Position numbers and translations under genes: made by a program | Shown: positions 1-12,600 of the stretch, piece after piece | Layout of the letters: every line of letters begins with the position of its first letter | Position numbering within the stretch: the stretch's first letter is position 1 | Notes under the pieces: generated by a model | What the model saw: only the letters and a program-made list of their open reading frames with translations | Database searches by the model: none | Told to the model about the DNA's origin: nothing | Assembly (NCBI GenBank): GCA_029747015.1 | Contig: JAKOGI010000057.1 | Coordinates: 1,305,001 to 1,369,000 of the forward strand | Reading direction: 5' to 3' | Origin: Carnegiea gigantea | Taxonomy: Eukaryota; Streptophyta; Magnoliopsida; Caryophyllales; Cactaceae | Length of the DNA stretch: 64,000 nucleotides

Positions 1-535
1 AGTTTCACCCTGAATTGAAAAATTAAAGAGAGGCCAATTGAATCTAGATTTAAAAACCGTACCGTGGACTATCTGCTACTCTACGTAAATGGAGTAGAGG
101 AAGTTTAAAGAGACATTTTGGTTTACTCCATACAATCTATGCTTAAAAAAATAATCTAAACTTACATTTTTCAACTATATAGATTTTGGACAAAGAAAAG
201 CAAATCAAAAAATGCATACAAAATAATACGAACCAAAGTCACAAAAAATCAAGTCGGATAAATACGATTCTCCGTCTCAATTCATATATTCAACAACCTC
301 AACCTTAATAACCAGATAAGGTATCATTGGCAAAAACCATGTGGTCCGTACATCACATATTTCACATTCTACCGCATACATACATACATATCCCAATCAA
401 ACAATTCGATATGGGCCACCTAATTAACACGAACCCATCTTAAAAATAACAACTACTTTTGATCCCCCCAAAAAAAGGAAAAATACTAGAGATATATGAG
501 AACAAACTTTTGGGTTTGATTGGACTAAAAGAGCG

Positions 536-3500
536 CTAATTTGACACGGCGAGGCCAGCAAGAGCAGCAGTACTAGCCGTACGCTCCTTTAGACAGTGAA
601 CGGTGGTAGGTAGGTGTTGGTGGTGGTGGGGGTGAGGAGAGAGAATGACGAGTCTTGTGTTGAAGAAGGTGAATAGAAGTAAGAGAAATGTGACCGCCAC
701 TGACAACGCCGATAACCCCAGCATGAGCACATCTGCCTCTTTGGCCCGCACTTCTTCTGCGTATTCTGTGGCTGCTATTGCTACCACTGTCATTGGAAAT
801 GGGTATGCCCACCATGTCACGTTGTACCTCTTCATTGCCCTCTTGAATAGATTCGGTCTGCATGCCTGCAAATGAGTCGTAAATGTCAGTATAATATAAT
901 ATATCTTGTAAGTAAATTAAAAGTTATACGGTGTTTCTGCTATCTAATTTAAAAAAATATTTGAGTGTTTCAAGCCTGTGTGTATGCATTTTAGTAAACT
1001 TCGTAATTTTTAATTGCATATGCTATTTTTTGAGTGTTTCGTAAGATTCTCAAACAAGATATACATGGAGATGAGTCAGAAATGTTGCATTGTGATTGCC
1101 TTAAGTTATTGTTATAATTCGATTAATTTCGTCGCCAATTCTAAATAATATGTCAAGAATATACGGCATGCTTGAAGGAACTACATATTATGCAATAATC
1201 TTCTTCCTTTGTTTACTTGTGACAAGATTTCCACTAGCTAGGATGAGATGAACAAATCCAACGACTTGCACGCATAGAACATGAACCTTGCTCGACAAAT
1301 CAAATTTGGTTTTGGTGATTCCATCAATTATATTCAATTTATATTGTTCTAGAAGAGCTTTAGCCAGTAGAACGAATTTACTGACTTTAAATTGTGCAAC
1401 TGTTGTTGTGAAGACGTTGTTTCCCACTTGCAGGCTGAAGTTCTACCAGAAATCACACGTCCAATTACATATAGGGCTGGCTTTATTGATTTCTAAGTCA
1501 GCCGCCTTAGCTGTATGCATACTCGCCTACTTAGAATTTTTCTCACCCCCATTCAACAAGTACTTAATTGGCAGTCCTAGTCCTAAAAAATTAATTTAAG
1601 GGGACTTGTACTTCGTCTCCCCCCTTAACGTGACAACAAAAATCTAGCTAAAAATGGCATTGAATTCGTGCACCCTTCTACGTTTCTACCCTTTTGTACT
1701 TTGAGAATATTGAAAGTGAATAATATGGAAATGCACCACCAAGATCTGTCAACTTGTCGGGTGTTGGATCGATAATAATGATAATAACTCGCTAATAATA
1801 ATGCACGGTTAAAGTGGATCATGAGTCTTATAACTCGGCAGTTGCATGGGTGAATGGTTTGAACCACCTAAAAAGTACTAAAAAATAGTGCCAAGTGTGC
1901 AGCATACGATATTGAACTAATGCCTAGATCAACACCGGTCCAAAACCCAAAAAACATGTCCTAATTTAAGTGGCAAATTATGCAGGTTTAATGCAATCGC
2001 ACATTGATCTGAAATAAACGATCCTTGAAATTTGCTACTATGGTCAAAATATTGAAGCTGGCTGGTAATTGTTGAGACAAAATTAGGAGACCCTGCAGCT
2101 ACTCATGTCTTTATTTACTCTGTACTTATTCAACCCTGTTCCCATTCAACAATTATCGGAATTTACCGTATACCAGCGATCACTTATTTTGGTATTCAAA
2201 TTATGAAGGGCTGTGAGCTTATATGAGCCAGTTATTTTGTCGTATTTGGCAACAATCTCATGGATTCATGGGTGTTTAAGAATCAACTCAATCAAAAATT
2301 TAAATTGATGGTTGAAGATTCAGGAATAAGTTTATACTCTAACAATGGATAGTCTCTGAAGCTGTATTAACAATAACATGTATCACATTGAACAAGTATT
2401 ATAGTTTATGATAACATGAAGAAAAAAGGTACAAAATGTGACTTTATATGATTTGTATATTATGTTTGTTGGTAGTGGGTTATATCATATACATTGTGCT
2501 TGCAGTATGGATAAAAATTGACGTCAAATTTAATAGATATTGTTATATCTAATTAATCAATAAAGTTTTAGTCTTTATGTTTTTAATGCATTTTCTTTCA
2601 GGCAGAAAAATCTTCTTTTTTAAATAAATATTTGGATTTAAATTTTAATCAAAACCGTACACATAGGATTTCGCAAAAGTCAAAGCAGATGTTGATAAAT
2701 TTTACTTTTCATCTCTTATGCATTATCTTCATGTACGAAATTATAAACACATATTTATGCTACGCAAATAAAATGATGCCAAGTTGAACAAATACAATAC
2801 ACTATATATTCATATTATTGGCTATTTTTCACTATCCACACAATCTAATCAAGAACGCAATCAAAATCAGTTAACTACTTACCATTGACAGTGCTTGTTC
2901 TCAGATTTTTCTTGAACTTATTAAAAAATCAGCATACATTTCAAGCTAGCTAGCAAGTAGTACTTGTTAATTAAATTACGTATTTTTGCGTGAATATTTT
3001 CAAATTAGAAGTTGCCGGATTTCGAAGTCGTATTCCTTTAAAAAAGGAATTTACTTCTTTTTCGTTCTCGTTTCGCATACGTCAAATTAAAGACTCAAAA
3101 AAATAATAAAAATAAAGATATGAATTTTAAGGTTTTGACTCATGCGTTGAATGAACCAAAGAAGCCGCAAAGTCTTGCTTACCAAGGACGTGAAGAGGAA
3201 GAGAGAGAGAAAGAAGAGCATCTTGGCCGGCGTGTCGAACCTTCCAGATATGGCTGCCCAAGCCAGGCTGGCCACCGCCGGGGCGGCGAAGAAGAGAGAG
3301 AAAACGGGCCTGAGCATGGCGGGTAGAGTGTTGGTGCCCGAGAGCCGTTGGTAGAGTGTGACAAAGAGGACCAGATAGTGGACCATGCCAAGGGAGAAGA
3401 GCACCATGGCGGTCTCGTGCCACCCCATGAGGGCGGCTGCTCGGGACCCCACCAGGTTCCCGATCACGGTCATCTGGCTGCTGGGGTTGGCCACTGCAGT

Positions 3501-4145
3501 GAGGTTACACCTTTGCCCCTTGGTGGTGAACCACTGGCCATATATCTTTATGTCCAGGGCCACCATCGGCACCACCAAGGCCCACCAGAGGCCCAGGTAG
3601 GCTGCCGTTCCTGGCTCTTCACCCAATATGGGGGCACACTGCAATAGCAGGAGCCAGGAAATCCAAGGGGCAAAGAGGTAGTTCACCCCTACACTGTGCT
3701 GAAACTCCGCCTTCACCAGCTCCGGTTGGAGGATGAGGCGGAGGAGGTAGAGAAAAGATAGGAGGGATAGGATAATGAAAGCGAGTAGCCACAAGGATGT
3801 GTAAGTCACCGGGTGGAGCCGGTGAAAGATGTGGTGGATAAGTGGGTTGTTGATGATGTTGTGGGTGGAGCTAGGCTCAATGAGGCTCCTCCACAACAAT
3901 GCCTGGCTCCCCAAAGACAGGGTTATCCTGAAGTAACCTGCATGGAACCTTGTTAAGACAGAAGTCAGGGATTTTCCTATGATGGCTAGGGAGAGGCACC
4001 ACTGGTGGTGGTCAGTGGTGGTGGCGGCGACGGTGGTGGCGGTGGGGGTGGGATCAATGAAGAGGGGTGGTTTTGGTGGTGGGGAGGCGTTAGGCTCCAT
4101 AGAGGAAAAAGGGTCAACATGGACTTGGCTGCTAAAGTAGTACAT
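536..4145 (-). CDS. SLAH1: S-type anion channel, SLAC1-homologue (SLAH1-like), two exons
   Basis: Slow-type anion channel of the SLAC1/TehA family: a plasma-membrane protein expected to have ten helices in pairs around a chloride/nitrate pore. Exon 1 is 3183-4145 and exon 2 is 536-865. The donor (GTAAGC after TCC TTG) and acceptor (TTTGCAG) join in phase 0, so exon 1 ending FLFTSL runs into ACRPNLFKRAMKRYNV, which is the family's usual order. Other family stretches are HAGYFRITLSLGSQALLW near residue 68, PSSQMTVIGNLVGSRAA near 222, GMVHYLVLFVTLYQRL near 254, and WWAYPFPMT in exon 2. The predicted length is 430 aa from the first Met at 4145, or 415 aa from a second Met at 4100, which starts MEPNASPPP. 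The short N-terminus favours SLAH1/SLAH4 over SLAC1 or SLAH3, which carry long phosphorylated N-termini. SLAH1 in Arabidopsis assists root chloride loading with SLAH3; a similar role here is inference. The C-terminal tail is His-rich and poorly conserved. No break is seen; the exact start is uncertain. Confidence 0.9.
866..3182 (-). other. Single 2.3-kb intron of the SLAH1-like gene
   Basis: This AT-rich stretch lies between the GT donor at 3181-3182 and the AG acceptor at 866-867 (minus strand). I see no long coding frame and no recognisable mobile element. Short open frames here match no family I know, and the longest is about 100 codons. The splice signals are canonical and the join conserves the channel's reading frame. 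Confidence 0.75.
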
Positions 4146-4196
4146 TTTTTTTCCACCTTAACTTCGTTTTTGGAGTTCAAGTGCACAAAGTCGTAC

Positions 4197-4207
4197 AAAT
4201 ATATAGA
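4197..4207 (-). promoter_or_regulatory. Candidate TATA box of the SLAH1-like gene
   Basis: On the minus strand this reads CTATATATTTG. It lies about 50 nt upstream of the first Met (4145) and about 95 nt upstream of the second (4100). If it is the core promoter, transcription would begin near 4170 and leave a short leader. The match is only to the general TATA consensus, which is common by chance in such AT-rich DNA. Confidence 0.3.
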
Positions 4208-4339
4208 AACAGAGAATGTGAACAACTGCGGAAAGAGACAAAAAAGAGCGGCTAATAAGAGAAGGGGGGGATGGTGAGAGTATCTAGGATAATAAGATAT
4301 AGTTGAAGGCTTGTTGGACAAATTAATGGAAATCAAGAG

Positions 4340-5006
4340 TGGGCTCAGAAGGGGTTACGTTGATGAATTGGAGATCCCAATTCATGTCATTGTTTATGAA
4401 TCTCTATTTATGTTGAAAACTACATTATATAAATTTTTGTACGATGATGATTTTGTTTATCTCAAGTTTCGTGTTGGGCCAAAAGTCCATCTTATCCTAA
4501 TCATTCGTCATTTATTGATTCTATTCATTTTACTGTTTATGAACCACTGCTTCTGCCCAAAACTATGTTCTTATGATAATGATTTTATTATCTCGGGTTT
4601 AGTGTTGGGCCAAAAGCCCATCCTATCCTGATCTTTCATCATTGATTGATTCCATGGGTCATCTCTTGACAAGCATTCTTGTACGGACTGTCTCGGGTGA
4701 TGGGCTGCCACTATCAACAATCAACATCCCTGGCGAGCACTTTACACACCCCCCCCCCCCCCCAAAAAAAAAAAATCTTGAGCAAGAAGCTACTTTCTAA
4801 CCAAAACCCAAAAAAAATATCTCCAGGGACCTGCCCCCCAAGAACTTATTTTGTAAATAAGGATATATGGATTTGATAACATGACATAATTTGAACTAAT
4901 GGAACTTTTTTTGGGGAGGGGACCATAAAAATTGGGGCGGCTTTAGAAAAAATTTTAAAAAATACAAGTAGGTATTATAGTTGATATATGTGAGATTTAA
5001 TTCCAA
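4340..5006. other. Intergenic, no gene seen
   Basis: This AT-rich DNA lies between the channel gene and the Helitron-like end. It contains a near-duplicate of about 60 bp, with a GTGTTGGGCCAAAAGTCCAT-type string at about 4472 and again at about 4601. A poly-C run followed by poly-A lies at about 4748-4775. No supported coding region was found. Confidence 0.6.
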
Positions 5007-5273
5007 TCTATACTATTATACTATTATAATAGTAATCTTTACAAAACCCTAGAATGGTGCAACGAGAGTGATTGTCGGGATTTGATGTAATCTTAACCAT
5101 AAAAATTATTTATCCATTAACTCTAAGCCGTTGATTTTAAAGTTAAGATATTTCTTTATTTTATTTAAAAAATCCCTCATAATTTCGGATATACATGATA
5201 AAAGATAAATGATAATCCAATTCTATGAAAAAAAATTAGGCAATTATATTTATTTATTAAATCTAATCTGTAG

Positions 5274-5349
<76 letters not shown>
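5274..5349. repeat. Microsatellite (CT)n(AT)n
   Basis: About 25 CT repeats are followed by about 13 AT repeats near the start of duplicated unit 1. Unit 2 keeps only a short AT tract at the same place (about 6657), so the tract expanded after, or was lost since, the duplication. Confidence 0.95.
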
Positions 5350-5824
5350 ATCATAATAGCAATCTCTTTATAACTGCTGTTTCCTACCGTGAGAGTGAAT
5401 TTCAGAGCTTCGCAAGCTTTCAGTCGTTGATTAAATTGAACAAATCTATGATCTACCATTGATTAAACCAAAATAAAAGTAGTTTCTTCATGCCAAAAAA
5501 AAAAAAGAAGACTAATTACTTTTACAACTTTACTCCACATCTCCATGTCTCTTAGGATTCTACTGATGGGCCACACCTGTCCATGTCGTCATTCTATCTC
5601 TCAACATTTCTTTTTCTCTCCACAATTCACTTTACCTGCCCCTATATGAAAGAGGTTTCTTAAATTTCCCTGTAAATTTTGATCGATTGTGAACATTTTT
5701 GCCTTTGGAAATCACTTCTTGGGTTGTTTTTTTACCCCAATTTTCTTTGATGGGTTCTTTTAATTCTTCACAAGATGAATTTTTCATTTTTAGACTAATT
5801 TGTGGTGGGTTTTTTGTGATGTAG

Positions 5825-6350
5825 AACTACTTGGAGGCTATTGGAAAAAGCAAGTACGAATGACATGGCAATGATAATGGAGGCCATGTTTCTTATCCAT
5901 TGTTCATCCATAGCGCAAGTAAGTTTTTTCCCCTTTTTCTTTGTTCTTTAAAATTATTGGCTCCTTGAAGTTCCCAGGCTCATAGCAAACTCAAGTAAGC
6001 CAGAGTTATTTATGAGTTCAAATTAGTTCAATTATGGTTGTGAGTTTGTTTGGTATAAAATCATTTCCCACTCCCTCTGCTTTCATTGTATGTTCCTAAC
6101 TTCCTTCAATTGTCTTGATAAAATGAATTAAAGTGCTTTATTTGAGTTTCGAATTTGCTATAGTCTCATGAGTTAAGACCAACGGTTGTGTATAGGTTCA
6201 AATTACTTTCACTATGAGGTGCTTGCTGCCTTTTCATTAAAGTCTTCCATTGACATTTACATATTTACATCTGATGTGCTTATAGGGAATTGTTATTAGA
6301 ATGGACGATGTAGATATATTGGTGAACACAATTCAAGTCCCCTCTGTAAG
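5825..6350 (+). pseudogene. Captured gene fragment, copy 1 (two exon-like pieces)
   Basis: Piece A (5825-5918) follows a T-rich tract ending GATGTAG and stops at a GTAAGT donor. Piece B (6286-6345 or 6350) follows CTTATAG and stops before GTAAGG/GTATGT. In one frame the pieces join in phase 0. They give a hydrophobic N-terminal-like stretch MAMIMEAMFLIHCSSIAQ, followed by GIVIRMDDVDILVNTIQVPS. I do not recognise the parent protein. Upstream (about 5540-5670) looks like a pyrimidine-rich leader with its own GTAAAT donor. Location inside a Helitron-like element suggests gene-fragment capture rather than a working gene. No complete continuation could be assembled. Confidence 0.4.
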
Positions 6351-7135
6351 GTATGTTGTCCACCTAATGATCCTCTAAATCTAGCAAGTTAACTGACCAC
6401 ATTATGTGGAGGAGCCTCTTGGCTTCGGTAAATTCCCCCAGTCAAAGGGAGTTTGTATATACGAGACCTTGAACTCAATAAATTAGAAGTGAATTTTTAA
6501 GGAGCTCTTGGTAGCTATTGAGCCAAAGACACTTTCATTAAATGAGACTTCTCTAATTACAAAATGTAATGTTGATAATGCTCATTGTGATTGACGAACA
6601 CACTTACATTATTCATAATCAATTATATGTATTCATTAAATCTAATCCGTGGATTCTATATATATATAATAATAATAGCAATCTCTTTATAACCGCTGTT
6701 TCATGCTGTGAGAGTGAATTTCAGAGCTTCGCAGCTTTCAGCCGTTGATTAAATTGAACAAATCTATGATCTACCGTTGATTAAAACAAAAAAAGGTATT
6801 TTCTTCATGGCAAAAAAAAAGAGACTAATTACTTTTACAGCTTTACTCCACATCTCCATGTCTCTTAGGATTCTACTGATGGGCCATACCTATCCACGTT
6901 GGCATTCTATCTCTCCATATTTCTCTCTCTCCATAACTCACTTTACCTGCCCCTCTATGAAAGAGATTTCTTAAATTTCCCTGTAAATCTTGATCAATTG
7001 TGAACATTTTTGCCTTTGGAGATCACTTCTTGGGTTGTTTTTTTACCCCAATTTTCTTTGATGGGTTCTTTTAATTCTTCACAAGGCGAATTTTTCGATT
7101 TTAGACTAATTTGTGGTGGGTTTTTTGTGATGCAG

Positions 7136-7662
7136 AACTACCAGGAGGCTATTGGAAAAAGCAATTATGAATGCCATGACAACGGTCATGGCGGCCATGC
7201 TTCTTGTCCATTGTTCATCCACAGCACAAGTAAGCTTTTTTCCTTTTTTCTTTTGTTCTTTAAAATTGTTGGCTCCTTGAAGTTACCAGGCTCATAGCAA
7301 ACTCAAGTAAGCTAGAGTTATTTATGAGTTCAAATTAGTTCAATTATGGTTGTGGGTTTGTTTGGTATAAAATCATTTCCCACTTCCTCTGCTTTCATCA
7401 TATGTTCCTAACTTCCTTCAATTGTTTTGAAAAAATGAATTAAAATGCTTTATTTGAGTTTCAAATTTGCTAAAGTCTCATGAGCTAAGACCAACGGTTG
7501 TGTATAGGTTCAAATTACTTTTATTATGAGGTGCTTGCTGGCTTTTCATTAAAGTCAGCCATTGACATTTACATATTTACATCTGATGTGCTTATAGGGA
7601 ATTGTTACTAGAATGAACAATGTAGATATTTTGGTGAACACAATTCAAGTCCCCTCTGTAAG
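7136..7662 (+). pseudogene. Captured gene fragment, copy 2
   Basis: This is the second copy of the same two exon-like pieces: A at 7136-7229 (after GATGCAG, before GTAAGC) and B at 7598-7657 or 7662. The reading frame is again open: MNAMTTVMAAMLLVHCSSTAQ (less its last residue) and then GIVTRMNNVDILVNTIQVPS. Splice signals are kept. Piece A differs from copy 1 at about 14 of 94 sites, mostly changing amino acids, while neighbouring intron-like DNA differs by about 5%. A possible third piece follows TTCATTCTCAG at about 7979, where a frame reading LYSLNSKFPACYPSPQNYQG is open, but its phase does not fit. Function unknown. Confidence 0.4.
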
Positions 7663-7999
7663 GTATGTTGTCCACCTAATGATCTTCTGGTGTATGGCAA
7701 ATCTAGCAAGTTAATTGACCACATTATGTGGAGGAGTCTCTTGGCTTCAGTAAATTCCCCCTGTCAAGGGGAGTTTGTATATATGAGACCTTGAACTCAA
7801 TAAACCAAAAGAGAAAATCTTTAAGGAGCTCTCGGTAGCTATTGGGCCCAAGACACTTTGGTTAAATAAGACTTCTCTAATTACAAAATGTAATGTTGAT
7901 AATGCTCATTGTGATTAACGAATACACTTACATTATGCATAATGTTAACATGCTGATAGAACTTTTTTCATTCTCAGATCTGGATGGTGCTCTTTATTC

Positions 8000-8689
8000 T
8001 CTCAACTCTAAATTTCCAGCATGCTACCCATCACCCCAAAACTACCAAGGGAACATATTTATTAATTGTTAAATATTTGAATTTTAATACCTACATAGTA
8101 TTCTCATTCCCAATTTCTCAGTTTGCTCTAATCAATGTAAATGCCAACACTTTTTACTTTTAAGTAGGGGGTGTTTCTTGACTCAAATTTGTCTAGCTCT
8201 TCGGTCACATTTTCACAATATATGTTTCAAAAGCTAGAGTAAATGAGGTTAGCTGATCTTAAGATGTAACTTTCAATCTTCAAGAGGGGTACAGTAACCA
8301 TCGTATTTCTTTTATTTATTTGGTTAAAAATATTTTCACAAAATCTTGTTTTGTGGGTCTCTTGAAATCAACCTCTCAATGGGCAGTCATGCCGGTTGGG
8401 ATAAGGCTACCTACATCTGGATCTCTCTAGACCCCGTGAAAGCGGGACCCACACTGGAATGTGGTGGTGGTGGTGTTGTTGTTGTAATTTTGGCTCTTTC
8501 CTTTTCATCTCACAAGTCACCTTCCTCCTTATCTTAAAACTCTATAATTTGCTATACAATTTTTTTGCAACTGGCAATCGTTTATCTCTTTTGTTCTTTA
8601 GGGTAATGCCTTGAAGTGGTTAGTTGGGTTTTTATTTTTTTAAAAATAATCTTATCATTGGGTATATTGCTTCTTTTTTGATAGAATTA
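8000..8689. other. Non-coding stretch between Helitron-like segments
   Basis: AT-rich sequence between the 1.32-kb duplication and the second Helitron-type 5' end. A 63-codon frame at 8346-8537 ends in GTGGTG repeats and matches nothing I know. No gene is supported here. Confidence 0.5.
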
Positions 8690-9690
8690 TCTATACTATA
8701 GTAATAGAAATATTTGTAAAACCTAAAATGTTGTAATGAAAGTGATTTACAAGATTTGATGTAATCTCAGCCATACAAATTATTTATTCATTATATCCAA
8801 ACCGTAGGCCTTAAAGTCAAAAAATCCCTTTATTTTTGTTTTAAAAAAATTCTCCTATGAGTTCGTATACACATGATAAATGATAGATGATAATCTTATT
8901 ATCCAGGGGAGAAACCTAGATAGTTATATTTATTCATTAAATCTAAATTGTGGATTTCAAAGTTTAAAAAAAAAAGCTACCTCATCCAAATAAAATACCC
9001 CTTTATTTTAATTTTTTTAAAAAAATCCATCATAATTTCGGTTATATGTGATACCGGATATGTGATAATTCTACTATCTAAAAAAACAGTTCAACAAAAA
9101 AAACGATAATCTTTGAAAAATCCTAATGCTACAATAGGAGTGGTTTGTGACATTTTGTTTAATTCTAGTCATAAAGATTATTTATTCATTGAATTTGAGT
9201 CATTGATTATAAAGTTAAGATATTCTTTTATTCTTATTTTTTAAAAATCCCGATGATTTATGATATATATGGTAAAAGATAGATGATAATCCTATTATTT
9301 AAGGGGAAAAAACCTAAGTAGTTATATTTATTCATTAGATCTAAAATCTAGATTTTAAAGTTAGAAAAAGCTTACCTTGTCTTAGTGAAATACACATTTA
9401 TTTTTATTTTTTGAAAAAGTCACATCATAATTTCGATTATGTGTGATAAATGATATATGAATATTATATTATCTAAAAGAAAAAAAAATCCAAATAGTTA
9501 AAAAATATGATAATATTTAGAGAACTCTAAAATGCTGCAACAAGAGTGATTTGCGAGATCAGGTGTAATCTCAGCCATAAAAATTAGCTATCTATTAAAC
9601 CTAATCCATCGAATCTATATCTTTAAAAAATATACTTTATCTCAATAAAACATCTCTGTATTATTATTTTTTAAAAAGTACCCATAATTT
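8690..9690 (+). repeat. Degenerate tandem family, period about 400 bp
   Basis: Units start near 8700, 9098 and 9502. Each carries the series AAAACCTAAAATG, then GTGATTTRCRAGATT, then TTATTCATTRAATCTAA, then a CATAATTTCGRTTAT box. A related single unit lies at about 5030-5265, and pieces recur after the LINE at about 12870-13080. They share their head with the Helitron-type 5' ends, so the array looks like reiterated Helitron 5' sequence. Confidence 0.6.
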
Positions 9691-12600
9691 TTTTTTTTTT
9701 TTTGGGGTAAGAACATGTGTAGTTGTATTGCAATAGGTCAGAACTTGAAACTGTACATCATTACATTAAGGCTGCTTTTGCCTTCATAGCATAAGAGGCT
9801 ATTTCTGTTCTAATTTTTTCTTTTCCTGTGACCTTTGCTATGTACTGAAGTCTAGTTTCTATTGTATGTAAACAACATATTGTAACATGTTTGATATTAT
9901 GCATCTGCTGCTGAAATCTTATTGCATTCCTTTCCTGCCAAAGGTGATAGGCGATGCCTGCTAGACATAAGCTCAGCATTTGCCTTTGGAGTTTATTCTT
10001 CAGCTTCTTCCAGACCATACTGATATGCTGATGATGTGTCAGTATGCCTGCTAACTGCATTGCACTTAGTACATTTTGCAGTACACTTTGGCTAAATTGG
10101 CATATGTAGAATATGAGTGCTTGTGTTTCTAGTTGGTCATGACACAGCACACATCTTGGTTCTTGTGGTTGTAGGTTCCACTTGATAAGATGATCACATG
10201 TAGGTACCTTTCCAAGCTGAGTTTCCATATATGAAGTGAGTGTTTAGGTACATTGTACCTATTCCATATGATCTTGGCTGTGGGGAGGTCTTATTTGGGT
10301 CCCATCAGCCACCTGTATCCAGAGACTATTGAGTATTGGCCATTTTTGTTGCCTTTCCATTTGTTTAGGGAGTACCCCTCAGTCATCTTATCCCGTACTT
10401 GTAATATTTTCTTCCAGTACCATGCTGAATTAGTATTGCCCTGTGCTTGCCTGAGTTGCTTGCCCTTCAGGTAGATCCCATGGACCCACTTGACCCATAA
10501 ACTTTGTTTCCCTTCCATCAGGTACCATACATGCTTGCCTATGGCGGCAATGTTTCACTTGTGGCAGTTTTTGATACCTACCCCTGCTTTTGCTTTTGGT
10601 TGGCAGATAGTTTCCCAGGCAACTTGAGGGTGCTTCTGGTAGTTGGCAGTCTGGCTCCAGAGGAAGTTTCTGCACACTACCTCTATTTGCTTAATGACCT
10701 TCTTGGGGAGTATGAACAATGAGGACCAATATGTATGAAGGGAGAATAGGACTGAATTGATTAGTTGTATCCTGCTAGCATATGATAGATGCCTAGTGGT
10801 CCATGTGTTGATCCTTTTTGTTTCTCCATAAGAATATAACAGTCAGCTATATTCCATTTTCTTAGTGATAGGGGTATACCAAGGTACTTAATTAGAAAGG
10901 ATCCATGAGTAAATCCAGTAATATGGAGTATTTGCTACTGTCTTTCCTCAGGAATACCTACCATATATACTTGTCATTTTTGTATGTTAGCATATAGCCC
11001 TATTGTGGAGGAGAAAAGCTGCAGTGCCTCCATGATTTTCTTGACAATAGGGGTGCGCCCTCTGCAAAATATCATCAGGTCATTAGCCAAGCATAGGTTG
11101 ACCAATTTTAGTTCTTTGCATAGTGGATGGAACCTGAATTGTTGTTGTTTTGCCATAAATAGCAGGGTTTTTGTCAAATACTCCATTATTAGCACAAAGA
11201 TCAATGGTGAGATAGGTTATCCTTGCCTTAGACCTTTGTTCCCTGCAAAACCTCCATATGTGTATCCATTTATGTTCAATCTGTACCTGCAGGTAGTTAG
11301 CATTGTTAATAGCAGTGACTGAACTTTGGGGGGAACTTCAACTTGGTGAGCAGCTGTTTAATGAAATACCAGGATATAGAATCATATGCTTTCCTTAGGT
11401 CTATTTTGAATAGGCACCTTGGGAAAATTGTTCTCCTTTGGTATAGCCTGATTAAGTCCTGGCATATCATGATATTGTGCCCAATCATCCTCCCCTCTAT
11501 GAAGGCTGATTGGTTAAGATGTACCAGCTCTGGTAGTACCTCTTTTAGTCTTGAACATACTAGCTTGGATATGCCTTTATATACGGAATTACAGCAAGCA
11601 ATAGGTCTGTATTCAGCAGCATGGCTTGGGTTTGGTGCTTTTGGGATAAGAGTAAGATTGGTTCTGTTCCATTCTTGAGGTAGCTTTCCCTTATCAAAAA
11701 AATCCTATATTGCTTGGCATATATCATCTCCAATAACATCCCAGCAACTTTTGAAGAATCCACTTGAGTACCCCTCAGGGCATGGGCTTTTATGATTGGG
11801 TATGGAGAAGATGGATGTTTTAATTTCATAAATAGTGAAAGGCCTTAGTAACGCTAATTGCTGTGAGCTTGTCAGCTGGGGTCCCATTGTAAGTATTTCC
11901 TCCTGTATTTTGCAGTTGGTGATGGCTGGAGAACCCAAAAAATCTTCATAATAATTTGTAAAATGCTCAATTAGTTTGTCATGGTCCCAGGTCCACCGCC
12001 CATCTTCCTCTTTGATAGAAGAGATTCTATTATGATGATAAGCCTTTTTCATCTTGGCAAAGAAGTACTTATCATTTGTATCCCCAAGTTAAGCCAATCC
12101 TTTTTTGTTTTTTGGATCAAGAAGCTTTTTAGTCTGGTGTGCCAAATCTGGTAGTCATCCAGCAGCCTTTGTTCTTCCTTATATATACTTTTTTGGGTTG
12201 GCTGTAGTTGTATTTGCATAATGATTTGGCTTAACTTCTACTTTGCTAGAGTGAATTTGAGCTGCACCTCACTGAAGTTTTCCTTGTTCAGCTTCCTGAG
12301 TGGTTGTTGTAGCCTCTGTAATTTCTATGCTATTTGCTGTAACATGTTTCCAAGGTTCTTCTTCCAGTTCAGTGTAATCACTTCCATGAATTTAGGGTCA
12401 GTGCTCCACATATCAAAGTATCTGAATGGTTTTGGTCCCAGGTGCTGTAGCTGGTGGAATATTACTAATCCTAGATAGTGATCCGATGTATCCTCAGCTA
12501 GAAAATGGGCTTCAGAGTTAGGATATGCATCCAACCATGCCTGGTTTACCAATACTCAGTCAATCTTTGAGAAAATACGTGAGCCAAATTCTTGCTTGTT

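Larger units (their letters stand above)
5240..7945 (+). repeat. Tandem direct duplication, two 1.32-kb units
   Basis: Unit 1 runs from about 5240 to 6615 and unit 2 from about 6617 to 7945, head to tail. Landmarks recur about 1.31-1.32 kb apart: AATAGCAATCTCTTTATAAC, GTGAACATTTTTGCCTTTGG, GTGCTTATAGGGAATTGTTA and AAATGTAATGTTGATAATGC. By eye the units differ by about 5% in intron-like parts. Unit 1 carries a longer CT/AT microsatellite near its start. Each unit contains the same two exon-like pieces, annotated separately. Confidence 0.85.

Noticed and set aside
3120..3647. Plus-strand open frames across the channel gene's exon 1
   Set aside because: They are antisense shadows of a well-supported conserved coding exon on the minus strand.
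4005..4277. Gly/Trp-rich plus-strand frame
   Set aside because: Complement of the Pro/Thr-coding start of the channel gene.
5250..5459. Frame with Arg-Glu repeats
   Set aside because: Encoded by the CT microsatellite.
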